This document shows positions 42,438-52,800 of a DNA stretch of 64,000 nucleotides, one piece after another (the stretch's first letter is position 1; each line of letters begins with the position of its first letter). Source of the DNA: Blastopirellula retiformator (lineage in GTDB: Bacteria > Planctomycetota > Planctomycetia > Pirellulales > Pirellulaceae); NCBI RefSeq assembly GCF_007859755.1, contig NZ_SJPF01000006.1, positions 310,010 to 374,009 on the forward strand, given 5' to 3'. The notes under the pieces are model-generated. The model did not search any database and was not told the origin of the DNA. It saw nothing but the letters and a program-made list of their open reading frames with translations. A program made the position numbers and the translations under genes.

Positions 42438-44085
42438 ATGCTAACTCACTTTCCACTGGTACTCGGCCAAATGCTCGGCAGCACGATGATTTGGACGCTT
42501 GTCGGCGTCGGCATCTTCGTCATGTTCCTCTTCTCGATGATGATCTTCATCGCGAAACAGTACAAACGCTGCCCGTCGAACCGCGTGCTGGTCATCTACG
42601 GTCGCACCGGCAAAGGGAGCGCTGCAAAAACCATTCACGGCGGCGCCTCGCTGGTCGTGCCGCTGATCCAAGACTACGCCTATCTCAGCCTCGAGCCGAT
42701 CCAGATCGACATCCCGCTCCGCGGCGCCCTGTCGTCCGAAAACATCCGCGTCAACGTTCCCAGCTGCTTCACCGTCGCCATCGGCACGTCGCCCGGCGTG
42801 ATGGACAACGCGGCGGTTCGCTTGCTCGGCTTGACCGTCGGCGAAATTCGTAAGCAGGCGGAAGAATTGATCTTCGGTCAGCTTCGCCAGGTGATCGCGT
42901 CGATGCGGATTGAAGAAATCAACCGCGACCGCGACAAGCTGCTCGAACACATCCAGTCGTCGCTCGAACCGGAACTGAACAAGATCGGCCTGATCCTGAT
43001 CAACGTGAACATCACCGACATCACCGACGAGTCGGGCTACATCGACGCCATCGGCCAGAAGGCGGCCTCGCTGGCGATTCAAAATGCCCGCGGTGACGTC
43101 GCCGAAAACTTGAAGATGGGTGAAATCCGCGTCGCCGAAGCCGACAAACAAAAGTTGATCTCGGTCGCCCTGGCTAACAAAGAGCAAGTGATCGGTACCC
43201 GCGAAGCGGAACGCGACCAAGCGATCCGCGTCGCCGACATGCAGAAAGAACAAACGATCGGCGAACGAGCCGCCGAGTACGAACGGGAAGCGAAGGTCAA
43301 AGACGCCGAGCGCGAAAAACGCGTTCGCATCGCGGAGGCGGACGCGACCGCGATCGAAGGCGAAAACTTGTCGAGCGCCAAAATCGCCGCGTCGCAAGCC
43401 GCCCTGGCGGTGAAGCGCGCCGAAGCCTACCAAACCGGCCGGCGAAACCCGCAAGAAAGAGGCGGAAGCGGCGGTGCTGGAAGCCCAAAACCGCGCGATG
43501 GCCAAAGCGGCGATCGCCGAAGCGGAACGGGTCGAAGCCGAGAAGCGGGCCTTGCTCGAAGCTCCGGCAAAGGCCGAAAAGGCGAAGATGGAAGTCGACG
43601 CGTCGGCCGAAGCGGCCAAACGCCGCATCCTGGCTCAGGCCGAAGCCGACGCGATCTACGCCAAGCTCGAAGCGGAAGCCCGCGGTGAATACGAGAAGCT
43701 GGCCAAGAAGGGTGAAGGTCTCAAGCAGATCGTCGCTGCGTGCGGCAGCTCGAAAGAAGCGTTCCAGATGTTGCTCTTGGAACACCTCGACAACCTGGCC
43801 GAATCGTCCGCCAAGGCGATCTCGAACATCAAGTTCGACAAGGTGGTTGTCTGGGAAGGTGGCGGCAATGGCAAAGATGGCCGCAGCAGCACCGCCGACT
43901 GGCTCTCGGGCATGTCGAAAACCTTGCCCCCGATGATGCAAGTCCTGAAAGACATCGGCGGCGTCGAACTGCCCGAAGCCTTGATCCGCTACAGCGAAGA
44001 AGGCCCCGAAAGCCTAGCCAAGACCGAGTCGAACGGCTCGGTCGCTACGGCCGAAAAGCCGGACGACGACGAGGAAGAGGCGTAA
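42438..44085 (+). pseudogene. Flotillin, broken by a frameshift near 43440
   Basis: The first frame runs from the ATG at 42438 through a membrane hairpin (IWTLVGVGIFVMFLFSMMIF), the SPFH domain (VLVIYGRTGKGSAAK, ENIRVNVPSCFTVAIG) and the start of the long coiled coil, up to AVKRAEAYQTGR. At about 43437-43443 (CCGGCCGGCG) the correct reading moves one base on, and the second frame continues ETRKKEAEAAVLEAQNRAM to the normal flotillin tail (LKQIVAACGSSKEAFQMLLL). A net extra base (one, or four) explains it. Joined length would be about 548 residues, normal for flotillins. Either a real mutation or a sequencing error in a GC-rich run. If unrepaired, the product would end with about 80 unrelated residues at 43688. 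Confidence 0.85.
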
Positions 44086-44104
44086 TCGCCAACAGAAATC
44101 AAAA

Positions 44105-44140
44105 ACGCCGCCGCGAGTCAATTCGCCGCGGCGTTTTTTT
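44105..44140 (+). terminator. Intrinsic terminator after the flotillin gene
   Basis: ACGCCGC (44105-44111) pairs with GCGGCGT (44128-44134), followed by seven T. Confidence 0.85.
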
Positions 44141-44213
44141 GTGCGCATTGGCCAAACATTAGCCCGCAGCGCGAACGAGGGAATGCGGTGGCAAGCGATC
44201 TCGCAGGATAATA

Positions 44214-45581
44214 TCACTCCCCAGAGTCCGCCGAACTCTCACTCGTTTCCTCCGCCGTAGTCTCGTCGCCGATCGTCGCTATCCGGCGGCACCAACCAAT
44301 CACCACCAGCCAACCGATGGCGTTTTCGACCAAACCTGCTTGCCACGTCTCGACGCCGAAATCGATTACAAACACGAAGAACGCGAGACACATCGCCAGC
44401 ATGACGACGCAAAGCGCGATTCTCGCGGATTGAGACGCCACCTTGGGCTGCTCGACCAGTACGTATTGCGCAACCGCCAGATAGACATAGGCGGCGGTCA
44501 GCGCAATCCCAAAGATCGAGCCATCGCCGGCTGCGATTCCCCAAGCCGCGACGCTCCAGATTCCTAGCAGCGCCAAACCAAGCAGCCGTAGAGGTACCCT
44601 TTTCCAGCGTGGGTACTGCGTCATCAGCGACTGTGTCGGAAACAACGCACAGGTAAGCGGGATAATCACAACGTCCGAAATGAGGTACGTTGGCACGAGC
44701 GGGGCGATGCTGAGGGTCCACGCAACCCAATCCATCTCTCTCCAGCAGAAATAGGCGATGCAATACGCGATGAGTAGCCAAGACATCAGCACGTAGGTGG
44801 TTGTCTGCGTCAGGAGCCACTTCAGGCCGTTCACATACAGGCGGACGCTGACGGCCCACCATTCAAACGGCGAGGCGTTTCTCGGCAGACTGACCTCGTC
44901 TAATTTCGCCAGTTTCTCCTGGGCATCCGAATCGACGGGGCAAATCCGCAGCGTTTCTAGGTACCGTGCTCGCGCATGTTCCCGCAGTCCCAGGGACGAA
45001 TAACAAACGCCCATAAAGTAATGGGCGTCCGACTCTTCCGCGTTGTACCGAAGCGCCTCTCGCAGTACGCCAAGCGCCTCCTGGTACTTGCCCAGCGATA
45101 TGAGCGTGCGTCCCTTCAGTAACAAGGCGCCGCTGGCGGTAGGCTGCAGCTCTAGCGCCTTGTCGGCATGCCGACTCGCCGGCTCCGGCTTTTTTAGTCG
45201 CAGATACGTCCGCGCCATCCGGTCGTGGGCGACGTACGATTCGGGCGAGAATTGCAGCGCTGTCTGAAGCGATTCGTGGGCCGATTCATACTGCTCCGCA
45301 TTGAAAAAGCAGATCCCGAGATTGAGATGAAAGTCGCATCGATCCGGCTGCAACGCGACCGCTATTCGGCCGTGCTCAATCGCCTCGTCGTACCTATCCA
45401 TTCGCGAGAAGCAATACCCCAGCTTGGCGTGTGCCCGGGGATTTTCTGGTTCGATCGCGATCCACCTGAGCAGCTCTTGGAGAGCTTCTGCGTATCGTCC
45501 CATATCCAAGAGCAACTGGCTGCGTTGCGCGAACCGATCGGACGGATTCCGCGGCGGTCGTTTCTCGGGCAAATCGTTCAC
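44214..45581 (-). CDS. TPR protein with C-terminal membrane domain
   Basis: About 455 residues from a GTG at 45581; a TTG at 45653 would add 24 residues, and neither start has a clear ribosome binding site. At least five TPR units are visible, such as GRYAEALQELLRWIAIEPEN, AHAKLGYCFSRMDRYDEAI and GKYQEALGVLREALRYN. After residue 250 come about six membrane helices (YVLMSWLLIAYCIAYF, LGLALLGIWSVAAWGIAA, IALCVVMLAMCLAFFVFVI). The tail is acidic. TPRs usually bind partner proteins; no specific role can be given. Confidence 0.82.
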   Translation of the reverse strand: MNDLPEKRPPRNPSDRFAQRSQLLLDMGRYAEALQELLRWIAIEPENPRAHAKLGYCFSRMDRYDEAIEHGRIAVALQPDRCDFHLNLGICFFNAEQYESAHESLQTALQFSPESYVAHDRMARTYLRLKKPEPASRHADKALELQPTASGALLLKGRTLISLGKYQEALGVLREALRYNAEESDAHYFMGVCYSSLGLREHARARYLETLRICPVDSDAQEKLAKLDEVSLPRNASPFEWWAVSVRLYVNGLKWLLTQTTTYVLMSWLLIAYCIAYFCWREMDWVAWTLSIAPLVPTYLISDVVIIPLTCALFPTQSLMTQYPRWKRVPLRLLGLALLGIWSVAAWGIAAGDGSIFGIALTAAYVYLAVAQYVLVEQPKVASQSARIALCVVMLAMCLAFFVFVIDFGVETWQAGLVENAIGWLVVIGWCRRIATIGDETTAEETSESSADSGE

Positions 45582-45816
45582 AAAGCAAGCAGGCCCCGGC
45601 CGGACTAGGTAACGCGATCGGCTGCCGCCAAACGTCTCAGAATGCCTATTCAACCATTCTAGCCGCCGCGCGGAGGACTAGTAGAGATGGGGATCCGAAA
45701 AAAAATTTCTAGACCGGGACCAATCGTGTCACAGGCCTGGGCGATGATCTCTCCTGTCGCGACGAGGCGACCGCAAGAAGTGCAACCCAAGCCCCTCGGC
45801 GAAAAGGAAATTTCCC

Positions 45817-47034
45817 ATGATCAAGCACGAAGCTCTCCTCTCCCCTGCTCCGCTGTACGATGACGTCCTTTCGGCCCCGGCCGCGCCGTTTGACGATAGC
45901 TGCTTGGACGACCTGTTCGAGGGGGCCTTGGTCGATCCTCGTCCTTATCAGCTGCGGATCGCCTCGAAGGCGATTTCGGCCTTTGAGCAACATCGGGCCG
46001 ATCCATTCGCCGAACTCTCCGCTTCGGCCGCGTCGGTGTTGGTCGAAAGTCCGACCGGCAGCGGCAAGACGGTCATGGGGCTTGGAATCGCCCAGTGGAT
46101 GCAAAAGCACTATGGGCTGAGCATCGGCTGGGTCGCCATGCGGCGGAATCTGCTGCAGCAAGCCCAGGAAGAGAACCTGCGGCGGGGCTTTGACGTCAAG
46201 CTAGAACTGATCTCGATGTTCGACAAGAATCCTCCCAAGGTCGACATGCTGATCGTCGACGAAGCCCAGCACGACGCCGCTAGCAGCATGGCGAATCTCC
46301 ACTGCTCGGTTCGCCCGCAGTACATCCTAGGACTGACCGCCACGCCGTTTCGCAGCGATCGGGTCAAGCTGTGCTTTGACACGGTGATCAAAGACGCCGG
46401 CATTCACCAGCTGATTCAAGACGACTACCTGAGTCGCTTCCATCACTTCACCATTCCGGAATACACGCCGGAAGCGGTCGCAGAGCACTATGCTCGTAGC
46501 CCGCAGCACTGGGGCAAGTCGATCATGTTTTTCCATCGCCGCCAGCAATGCGACGCCGCCCAGCTCGCTTTGGCCGGATATGGCATCCGCAGCGAAGTGG
46601 TCACCGCCACCAGCGATCGCGAGCGGCAGTTGGCCGACTTCATCGCCGGGCGTACCCAGGTGCTGATCAATATGTCGATCTTGACCGAAGGTTTCGACTG
46701 CCCGGATCTGCAAACCGTTTTCTGCCGTCCTTCGAGCCGGGCCTGCACAATTCAAATGTGCGGCCGCGTCTTCCGCAAACATGCGGCCCATCCCTTCAAG
46801 CAAGTGGTGCAGTGCCGCAACACGCCGCATCCGATTTTGAAAACGGCGTCAGCCGCCGAGCAATACGTCTGGAACGGCGAAGGCTGGCGAAGTCTGAAGA
46901 TGAACCGCGAGATCAACAAGATCAGCAGCCGCACCCGGCAACTAATCGCCGGCGCCGAAGTGAAACTGCCCAAAGTGGTCGCCGCCGCCCGCACGTCGAA
47001 ACCGTTCTGGCAACAGGTTCGCGAACGGTTTTAG
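45817..47034 (+). CDS. DEAD/DEAH-box (SSL2-like) helicase
   Basis: A 405-residue superfamily 2 helicase. YQLRIASKAI is the Q-like motif, LVESPTGSGKTVMGLGIA is Walker A, and MLIVDEAQHDAASS is motif II. LGLTATPFRSDR is motif III, LINMSILTEGFDCPDL motif V, and MCGRVFRKHA motif VI. RecA domains 1 and 2 are complete and there is no nuclease domain. GGAAATTTCCC precedes the ATG. It lies 170 bp upstream of a DUF932-like gene on the same strand. The set resembles mobile or defence-related DNA helicases; the precise role is unknown. Confidence 0.9.
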   Translation: MIKHEALLSPAPLYDDVLSAPAAPFDDSCLDDLFEGALVDPRPYQLRIASKAISAFEQHRADPFAELSASAASVLVESPTGSGKTVMGLGIAQWMQKHYGLSIGWVAMRRNLLQQAQEENLRRGFDVKLELISMFDKNPPKVDMLIVDEAQHDAASSMANLHCSVRPQYILGLTATPFRSDRVKLCFDTVIKDAGIHQLIQDDYLSRFHHFTIPEYTPEAVAEHYARSPQHWGKSIMFFHRRQQCDAAQLALAGYGIRSEVVTATSDRERQLADFIAGRTQVLINMSILTEGFDCPDLQTVFCRPSSRACTIQMCGRVFRKHAAHPFKQVVQCRNTPHPILKTASAAEQYVWNGEGWRSLKMNREINKISSRTRQLIAGAEVKLPKVVAAARTSKPFWQQVRERF

Positions 47035-47040
47035 GTAGAA

Positions 47041-47160
47041 ACCATGGCGCCATGCTCTTACGACGTCTTCGGCGGAAGAGCATGCCTTGGTCCTGCTGTT
47101 GTGTCTCGAAGACATGCTCTTCTCGCGAAGACGCGACAAGAACATGCCACCAAAAAATCA
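47041..47160. repeat. Cluster of ATGCTCTT hairpins
   Basis: GGCGCCATGCTCTTA (47046-47060), AAGAGCATGCC, CGAAGACATGCTCT and ACAAGAACATGCC alternate in orientation and can form stems. The 15-mer is found inverted at 9707-9721 and CGAAGACATGCT at 9674-9685, so this is a dispersed family. Confidence 0.55.
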
Positions 47161-47205
47161 ATCAACGCGTTCAAATCCTTTCACCCATGCATGGGAGACG
47201 ACACG

Positions 47206-48270
47206 ATGAAATGGAACTTCGAATACGGATATGCCCGAATCAAAGATTTTCAGGTCGCCGCCGAGCGTGACATGCGCAGCGGCAAGGTCCATGTGAAGTC
47301 GATCGACTTGCATGGCGAACAGCTGACGCCGACGCCGCGGTTTTGGCGGTCGATGTTTCAGCGGTTCGGGTTCTCGGAAAGCGTGTTTCGCTACTTCGAT
47401 CATGGCGAAGTTTTTCAGCGGATCGCGGCCCGCACGCCGAGCGATGCGATCCGCTTCTGCGTCGAGCGTTCGCCGCAAGGGAAAAGCCGCCTGCTGTCGG
47501 TCAGCAATCCGAAACGTCCCGTCATCTCGCATGACGAAGTGATGGACCTGGTCGATCGTTACGAAGGGGGCGACGTTGGCTACGCCGACGGTCTGATCAC
47601 CAGCACGCATCGTCCTCGCAGCGGCGACTGCACGTTTGAGATCGGCGGCGATCATTTCAAACATCGCTTTGTGATGGAGACGCCGATCGACGGCTTCAGC
47701 CAACCCCGGATCTTCCTCTCATTCTTGCGGATGGTTTGCTCCAATGGCGCCATCGGCTACAGCCGTGCCTTTCGCAGCGATGTCAGCCTGGGAAAGGATA
47801 TCGGGCATTGCATCAGCCGGGCGCTCGACAGCTACGACAATGGCGAAGGGTACGCGGCGCTACGGCAGCGATTTGAAAGCGCGCAGACTTCGTGGGCATC
47901 GCTGCACGAATGCAATTCGCTGTATAAGATCTTGTGCAAGTTTGAGCGAGGCAAGTCGATCTCGGCCGAGAACGTGATGCCCGACTTCCACAAAATGACC
48001 GGACGCCTGCACGAGTTGTACGGGATGGCGAATCTCGATGCCCTCAGCGAAAAACGCCAGCGAATTTTGCCGGCCCGCTGCCGCATTTACGACCTGGTCA
48101 ATTTCGCCAGCGAAGTCGCCACGCATCATGCCGAAGCGGACGCCAGTCGTAGCCTGCAGGCCTACATCGGCAGTCTGATCTCGGACGAGTACGACATGGA
48201 AGGAACGGCGGTCGATTCGACCGAATTCGCCGATTTGCTCCTCTCCGAATCGAGCGCCGCGCTGAATTAG
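47206..48270 (+). CDS. DUF932-like (phage/plasmid-type) protein
   Basis: A 354-residue protein from the ATG at 47206 (MKWNFEYGYARIKDFQVAA), preceded by GGGAG. LSVSNPKRPVISHDEVMDLV and FLRMVCSNGAIGYSRAF resemble the DUF932 family, whose members are found on phages and plasmids; the typical conserved NG around CSNG is visible. Its molecular function is not known. It lies between a helicase and a WYL regulator, all on the + strand, so a shared role is possible. Confidence 0.75.
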   Translation: MKWNFEYGYARIKDFQVAAERDMRSGKVHVKSIDLHGEQLTPTPRFWRSMFQRFGFSESVFRYFDHGEVFQRIAARTPSDAIRFCVERSPQGKSRLLSVSNPKRPVISHDEVMDLVDRYEGGDVGYADGLITSTHRPRSGDCTFEIGGDHFKHRFVMETPIDGFSQPRIFLSFLRMVCSNGAIGYSRAFRSDVSLGKDIGHCISRALDSYDNGEGYAALRQRFESAQTSWASLHECNSLYKILCKFERGKSISAENVMPDFHKMTGRLHELYGMANLDALSEKRQRILPARCRIYDLVNFASEVATHHAEADASRSLQAYIGSLISDEYDMEGTAVDSTEFADLLLSESSAALN

Positions 48271-48386
48271 TCGTGCGACCGTTGCCGAGCGGGGTGGCGG
48301 CGGGTTACACTGCCAATCGAGCGGCGATCTTCGCCGCAGACGCGCGGTGCGATTCTCCCCCTTCGTTCACGGAAGAACCTGATCCG

Positions 48387-49406
48387 GTGGCACGCAACGA
48401 ACAGCTGATTCGACAGCACAAAATCTTGCAGATTCTCGAACCCTCGCGGTACGGCTATCTGCTGGAGGAAATCCGCGACGATCTGGTTACCCAGTTGGGC
48501 CTGACGTCGCTGCATGTGCGAACCGTCCGCCGCGATCTGGAAGCTTTGCAAGCGGCCGGCGTCGACGTCGACAGTCACGAATCGCCCCGCGGTCGCGTCT
48601 GGAAGATGGGCTCTGGCGCCCGAGGGATGCACAAGATCAACGCCTCGGCGACCGAACTGATCGCCTTGTCGCTGGGTCGCGATCTAATGTTGCCGCTGGC
48701 CGGCACTCCCTTCTGGATCGGCATCGAATCGTTCTGGAACAAGATTCAGGAAGAGCTGCCTGGGTCGATCTGGGATCACTACCACAAGTACCGTCAGGTG
48801 CTGCACGTTAGCGGCATCACCCCCAAGTCGTACAAGGAGCAAGAAGGCGTTCTGAAAACGATCAACCGGGCGATCCAGCAACATCGCGTCGTGCAGATCT
48901 CGTATCAAACGCTCGGCCAGCCAATGCCCAAGCAGCGTGAGATCGAACCATACGGCGTGGTGCTGTATCAATCGAGCATCTACATTGTCGCGGCGGCCCG
49001 CGAAGTCGAAGATCCGGAAAGCCGGGTACGCCACTGGAAGCTTGACCGCTTCAAAAAGGCGGAGGCGCTTGACGACTACTTCAAACCACCGAAAGACTTC
49101 GACCTCGAACAGCACTTGGCCCAGTCGATCGGCATCTTCGCCTCGGAAAAGCCGCAGAACTTTAAGATCCGGATCAGCAGCTTCGCCGCCGCCTGGGTTC
49201 GCGAAGATCCATGGCATCCGGAACAGAAAATCGAACCGCAAGAAGATGGCAGCGTGATCCTGACCGTCAAAGCGGCCAACGACCTGGAAATCATCCCGCG
49301 GGTCTTGGCGCTAGGACCTGAAGCGGAAGTGTTGTCCCCCGCCTCGTGCCGCAAAGCGGTCGCTGAGCGAGTCAAACGCTTGGCCGAGATCTACAAGATC
49401 GACTGA
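48387..49406 (+). CDS. WYL-domain transcriptional regulator
   Basis: A 339-residue protein from a GTG at 48387 (VARNEQLIRQHKILQILEPS), with GGAAGA upstream. The N-terminal 75 residues form a winged helix-turn-helix (LHVRTVRRDLEALQAAGVDV). The WYL domain covers about residues 150-250 (VVQISYQTLGQPMPKQREIEPYGVVLY in outline, then VRHWKLDRF). A C-terminal WCX extension follows. WYL regulators sense nucleic acid or nucleotide ligands and often control DNA-repair or defence genes. Immediate neighbours are a helicase, a DUF932-like protein and the convergent nuclease operon. Confidence 0.9.
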   Translation: MARNEQLIRQHKILQILEPSRYGYLLEEIRDDLVTQLGLTSLHVRTVRRDLEALQAAGVDVDSHESPRGRVWKMGSGARGMHKINASATELIALSLGRDLMLPLAGTPFWIGIESFWNKIQEELPGSIWDHYHKYRQVLHVSGITPKSYKEQEGVLKTINRAIQQHRVVQISYQTLGQPMPKQREIEPYGVVLYQSSIYIVAAAREVEDPESRVRHWKLDRFKKAEALDDYFKPPKDFDLEQHLAQSIGIFASEKPQNFKIRISSFAAAWVREDPWHPEQKIEPQEDGSVILTVKAANDLEIIPRVLALGPEAEVLSPASCRKAVAERVKRLAEIYKID

Positions 49407-49813
49407 AATCTTCCGCCGGCCGGCTTCCAGTTCACAATGCCTTGCTCATCGGGCAAGATCCGCATCTCTTCGGTCAACGGATCGGTCTGAGCGCAAATGT
49501 ACGCGGTGGCGGAAATCGCCTGGCCGTCGAACGTCTCGCAGTCGAACGGTTCTCGCAGATAAAGCCGCGGGTAGTCTTCAACCTCGTCCAGCACCTCAAG
49601 CACCCGCTGAATGTCGCGATGCTTGAAGATCCAAAGCTCTCCCTGCACGCGATCTTCGCCGCGTACCAGACCAGGATATTCTCCGAGTTCGTAGAGCCGG
49701 CCTTGGGTGAACGCGGTCACCACGGTCAACGGGCGAGCGGGCCACAATTTTTCCCGTTCTTCGCCACGTTTGAGCGTGCCGTAGGCGAACATCGCTGCGA
49801 TTTCGTTAGCCAT
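49391..49813 (-). CDS. Gamma-glutamylcyclotransferase-like protein
   Basis: A 140-residue GGCT-like fold protein. MFAYGTLKRGEEREKLW holds the substrate-binding YGTLxxG motif, and LDEVEDYPRLYLREPF contains the expected catalytic acidic residue. The ATG overlaps the yhaN stop (TGATG), so it is the last gene of the addB operon. The 3' end overlaps the convergent WYL gene by 16 bases. The family makes 5-oxoproline or acts on gamma-glutamyl amines; the true substrate is unknown. Confidence 0.85.
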   Translation of the reverse strand: MANEIAAMFAYGTLKRGEEREKLWPARPLTVVTAFTQGRLYELGEYPGLVRGEDRVQGELWIFKHRDIQRVLEVLDEVEDYPRLYLREPFDCETFDGQAISATAYICAQTDPLTEEMRILPDEQGIVNWKPAGGRFQSIL

Positions 49814-52800
49814 CAGTTGAACAGCGTGGGGGTTTGCGATTTTTTGCGTTTACGATTTTTGGGGGCCGGCGGCGACGTGGCGATTGGCGCGTCGCCAAGC
49901 GACAAGACGGGGATTGAGCTGGAGATGCCTTGCGCCTTTTCGACCATCGTCTGGTGGCAGGTCAGAAACAAGATCTGCACCCGGGGGTCAAAGTCGTGCA
50001 GCACCGCCAAGGTGCGGCGCTGTCGCTCGTCATCGAAGTTGACCAGAATGTCGTCCATCACCACCGGCAACGGTTCGCTGCCGCTGGCGTAGCTTTCGAT
50101 ATAGGCGAGCCGAATCGAGAGATAGAGTTGCTCCCGCGTGCCGGTGCTCAGTTCTTCGGCGGTCTTCGGTTTCCCTTCGCGGGGAATCACCATCAAGGTG
50201 CCGACCTCGTCCAATTGTCGCTCGATCCCTTGGTACTGCCCAGCGGTCATCTCGCGGAAGATCCGCCCGACCGCGTCGAGCATGTCTCCCTGCGTCTTCG
50301 CCCGATGTTTGGCGACTGCTCGGTCGACCAGCGCCCGGGCCAACACCAGCGGAGCGTATTGGTCGACCTTCTCTTGCAGCTCTCCCTTTAAGCTTTCCAG
50401 TTCCGACGCAATCGCGATCGACTTGTCGGAACCTTCCAGCGACTCTTGCTGCTGGCGGGTGCGGCCGAGCGACTCCTTCACCTCGTCCAGTTGCTCATGC
50501 AGGCGAGCCGATTCCGCTTCGCTCTCTTGCCGCTCTAGCAACACCTGATCGAGATCCGCTGCGGCGAGCGCTTCCTCAAATGCGGACACTTCTTCCGATT
50601 GCCGAATGCCAGTCAGCTGCGCTTGCAGCGTCCGGCGTTCGGTTTCCAAGTCGGCCAGCCGGCGGGCCCTGTGGGTCGCTTCTTCCAGACCGTCGTCATC
50701 GGCGACGCCAGAAGCTTCTCGCCAGGCGGCCAACTGCGTTTGGATCGTCTCTTGCTGCGCCGCACACTCGGCGATCTGTTGCCGCAACCGCGATAATTGC
50801 TTTTCGGCGTGCGACTTCTGCTGCCGAGCCGCTACGACATCCTTCAACCGCCGATCAAGCTCGATCGCCTGGTTCTCGGCCGACAGATCGCTGGGCGGTA
50901 GTCCAGCCGCTTCCCAACAGGCGGCGACCTCCGCTTCAAACGCGGCGATCCCTTGCTGCATGTCGGTAACGCGGGTCTGCAAACTGGCGGCGGAATCGCG
51001 CATGCCGCGGACCGAGTCGATCCGCGACAGCAGATCGATGATAATCTGGGCGTCAGAGGAACCCAAATCAGGCGCCGCGGCCAACAGCGTGCGAATCGTC
51101 TCCATCGCCGCCAACTGACGCTGTTTCAATTGGCCGCACGCGTCGATCGCCGTGTCACGATCAGCAGCCAACTTCTTCGCTTCGGCGGTGGCCTGGGCGT
51201 GTTGGTTTCGTTGCTGTTCGTCCGCGGCAGCCGCTTTCTGCAGCGCGTCGACGGCCGCGGCGATGTCGGCGTCCACAGCGATCTCAGGCAGCGCCGCCGC
51301 GATCTGCGCCGCCAACGATTGGTTGGCGGTCGTCATGTCGGCCAGGGACGTTTCGAGCTCGGCGATCCGATCTTCCATTTCCCGCCATCGCCGGAACTTG
51401 TCGCACCAAGCGAGCATCTCCTTCGGCGACAGCGGCGCGACTTGTAGTTCGCTCCAAAGTGCGATCCACTCCTCGCGCAGCGTCTGTTGCTGCCGCTCGG
51501 CCGTTTGCGCCGCGGCGCCAGCGCGTTCGATCCGGCGCTGCGTCAAATCGCGGTCATCCGACAGCTTGTCCCGGCTCGCTAGCAGCTCCGCTTGTTTCTG
51601 GCGCCGATCAGCCAACGCATCCGGCGCTTTCAATAGCTGCTCAAACTCGGCCAGCTTTTCGGCGTCGGGTTTCTGGGCGCCCAGGGAATTTCGAAGTTCG
51701 TCCCAGGCGGCGTCGCGAGCCTGGCGGGCCTGTTGCAACTGCTCGGGCGAAACCAGCGCATGTCGCTGATCAAGCAACTCAATCTTCGCCTCTAGATCCG
51801 CGAGCGACTCCAGTTCGCTGGCGAGCCGCGCGGCCGCTTCGCCTTGCTTTCGTTCCGCCTGTTGCAGCTCGTCGGCAAAGCGTTCGATCTCCCCATCGGC
51901 TGGCAGCAGCGAAACAGTGACGTCGTCATAGCCCGGGATCGTGGCGACGCTATTCTTCAGCGGTTTCGCCGACATCAGCTGCTGCTGAAAATCGCGGCGG
52001 AGGTCGGCTTCTCGTTCGGTTCGTCGACTCCAGGTCGTCGCTTCTCGCAATAGCGGAGCGAAATCAACTTTGCTCGGCGGCGGCAGTTCGCTCAGGCGCT
52101 GTTCGGCTCGCTCGCACTGCCCAGCCAGCCGCTGCACGTCTTGCTCGTAGACCTTCAGCTGACTACGCAGATCGCTTTCGACAGCGGCGGCTTGTTCGAC
52201 TTCCTTCCGCTGCGGATGCGACAGGGCGAACTGCGACAACGTGGCGACGCTCCACTCGGGATGCAGCTCGCGCATCGCCTGATCGGCATCGGCCAATGCG
52301 GCCGCTTGCTCTTGTTGCCGTAGCGGAATGTGGCTGCGAAAGTTTTGAATTTCGGAGACGGTACGGACCAGCCGCTGGATCGTCTCCTCTTGCAGCAGCA
52401 GTTCTTTGCTGATCGCGGCGGCGCTTTCGGCCTGCTCTTTGGTCAGCAGTTCCAATTGCGAACGATACCGCGACAACTCTTCCTCCAGCGACTGTAGACG
52501 CGTCCGCTGGTACTCGAACTTTTCGATTGCTTCCCGCGGCGGCTGCTTATCGCCGGTCAGCGCGGCGATCTGCTCGCTCAACTGCGAGAGCTCACGCCAA
52601 ACGGGATACGCTTTTTCGATTCGCTCCAGGTGCCGCAGACGCAGAAACGCCGCTTCGTGCCGCTTGTAGAGTTGATCCCGACGCTCAATCAACTGATCAA
52701 TCTGGCGTAGCTTCTCATCGTATTGCGCCGGTCGCAGCGGAGCGCTACGCAACCGCGTCCGGGCCTCCCGCAATTGCGACAATAGCTCGTTGATTCGCGG

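Noticed and set aside
42441-43628. 395-residue frame antisense to the flotillin gene
   Set aside because: It spans the frameshift site but its sequence is a Phe/Asp/Arg-rich shadow with no family features.
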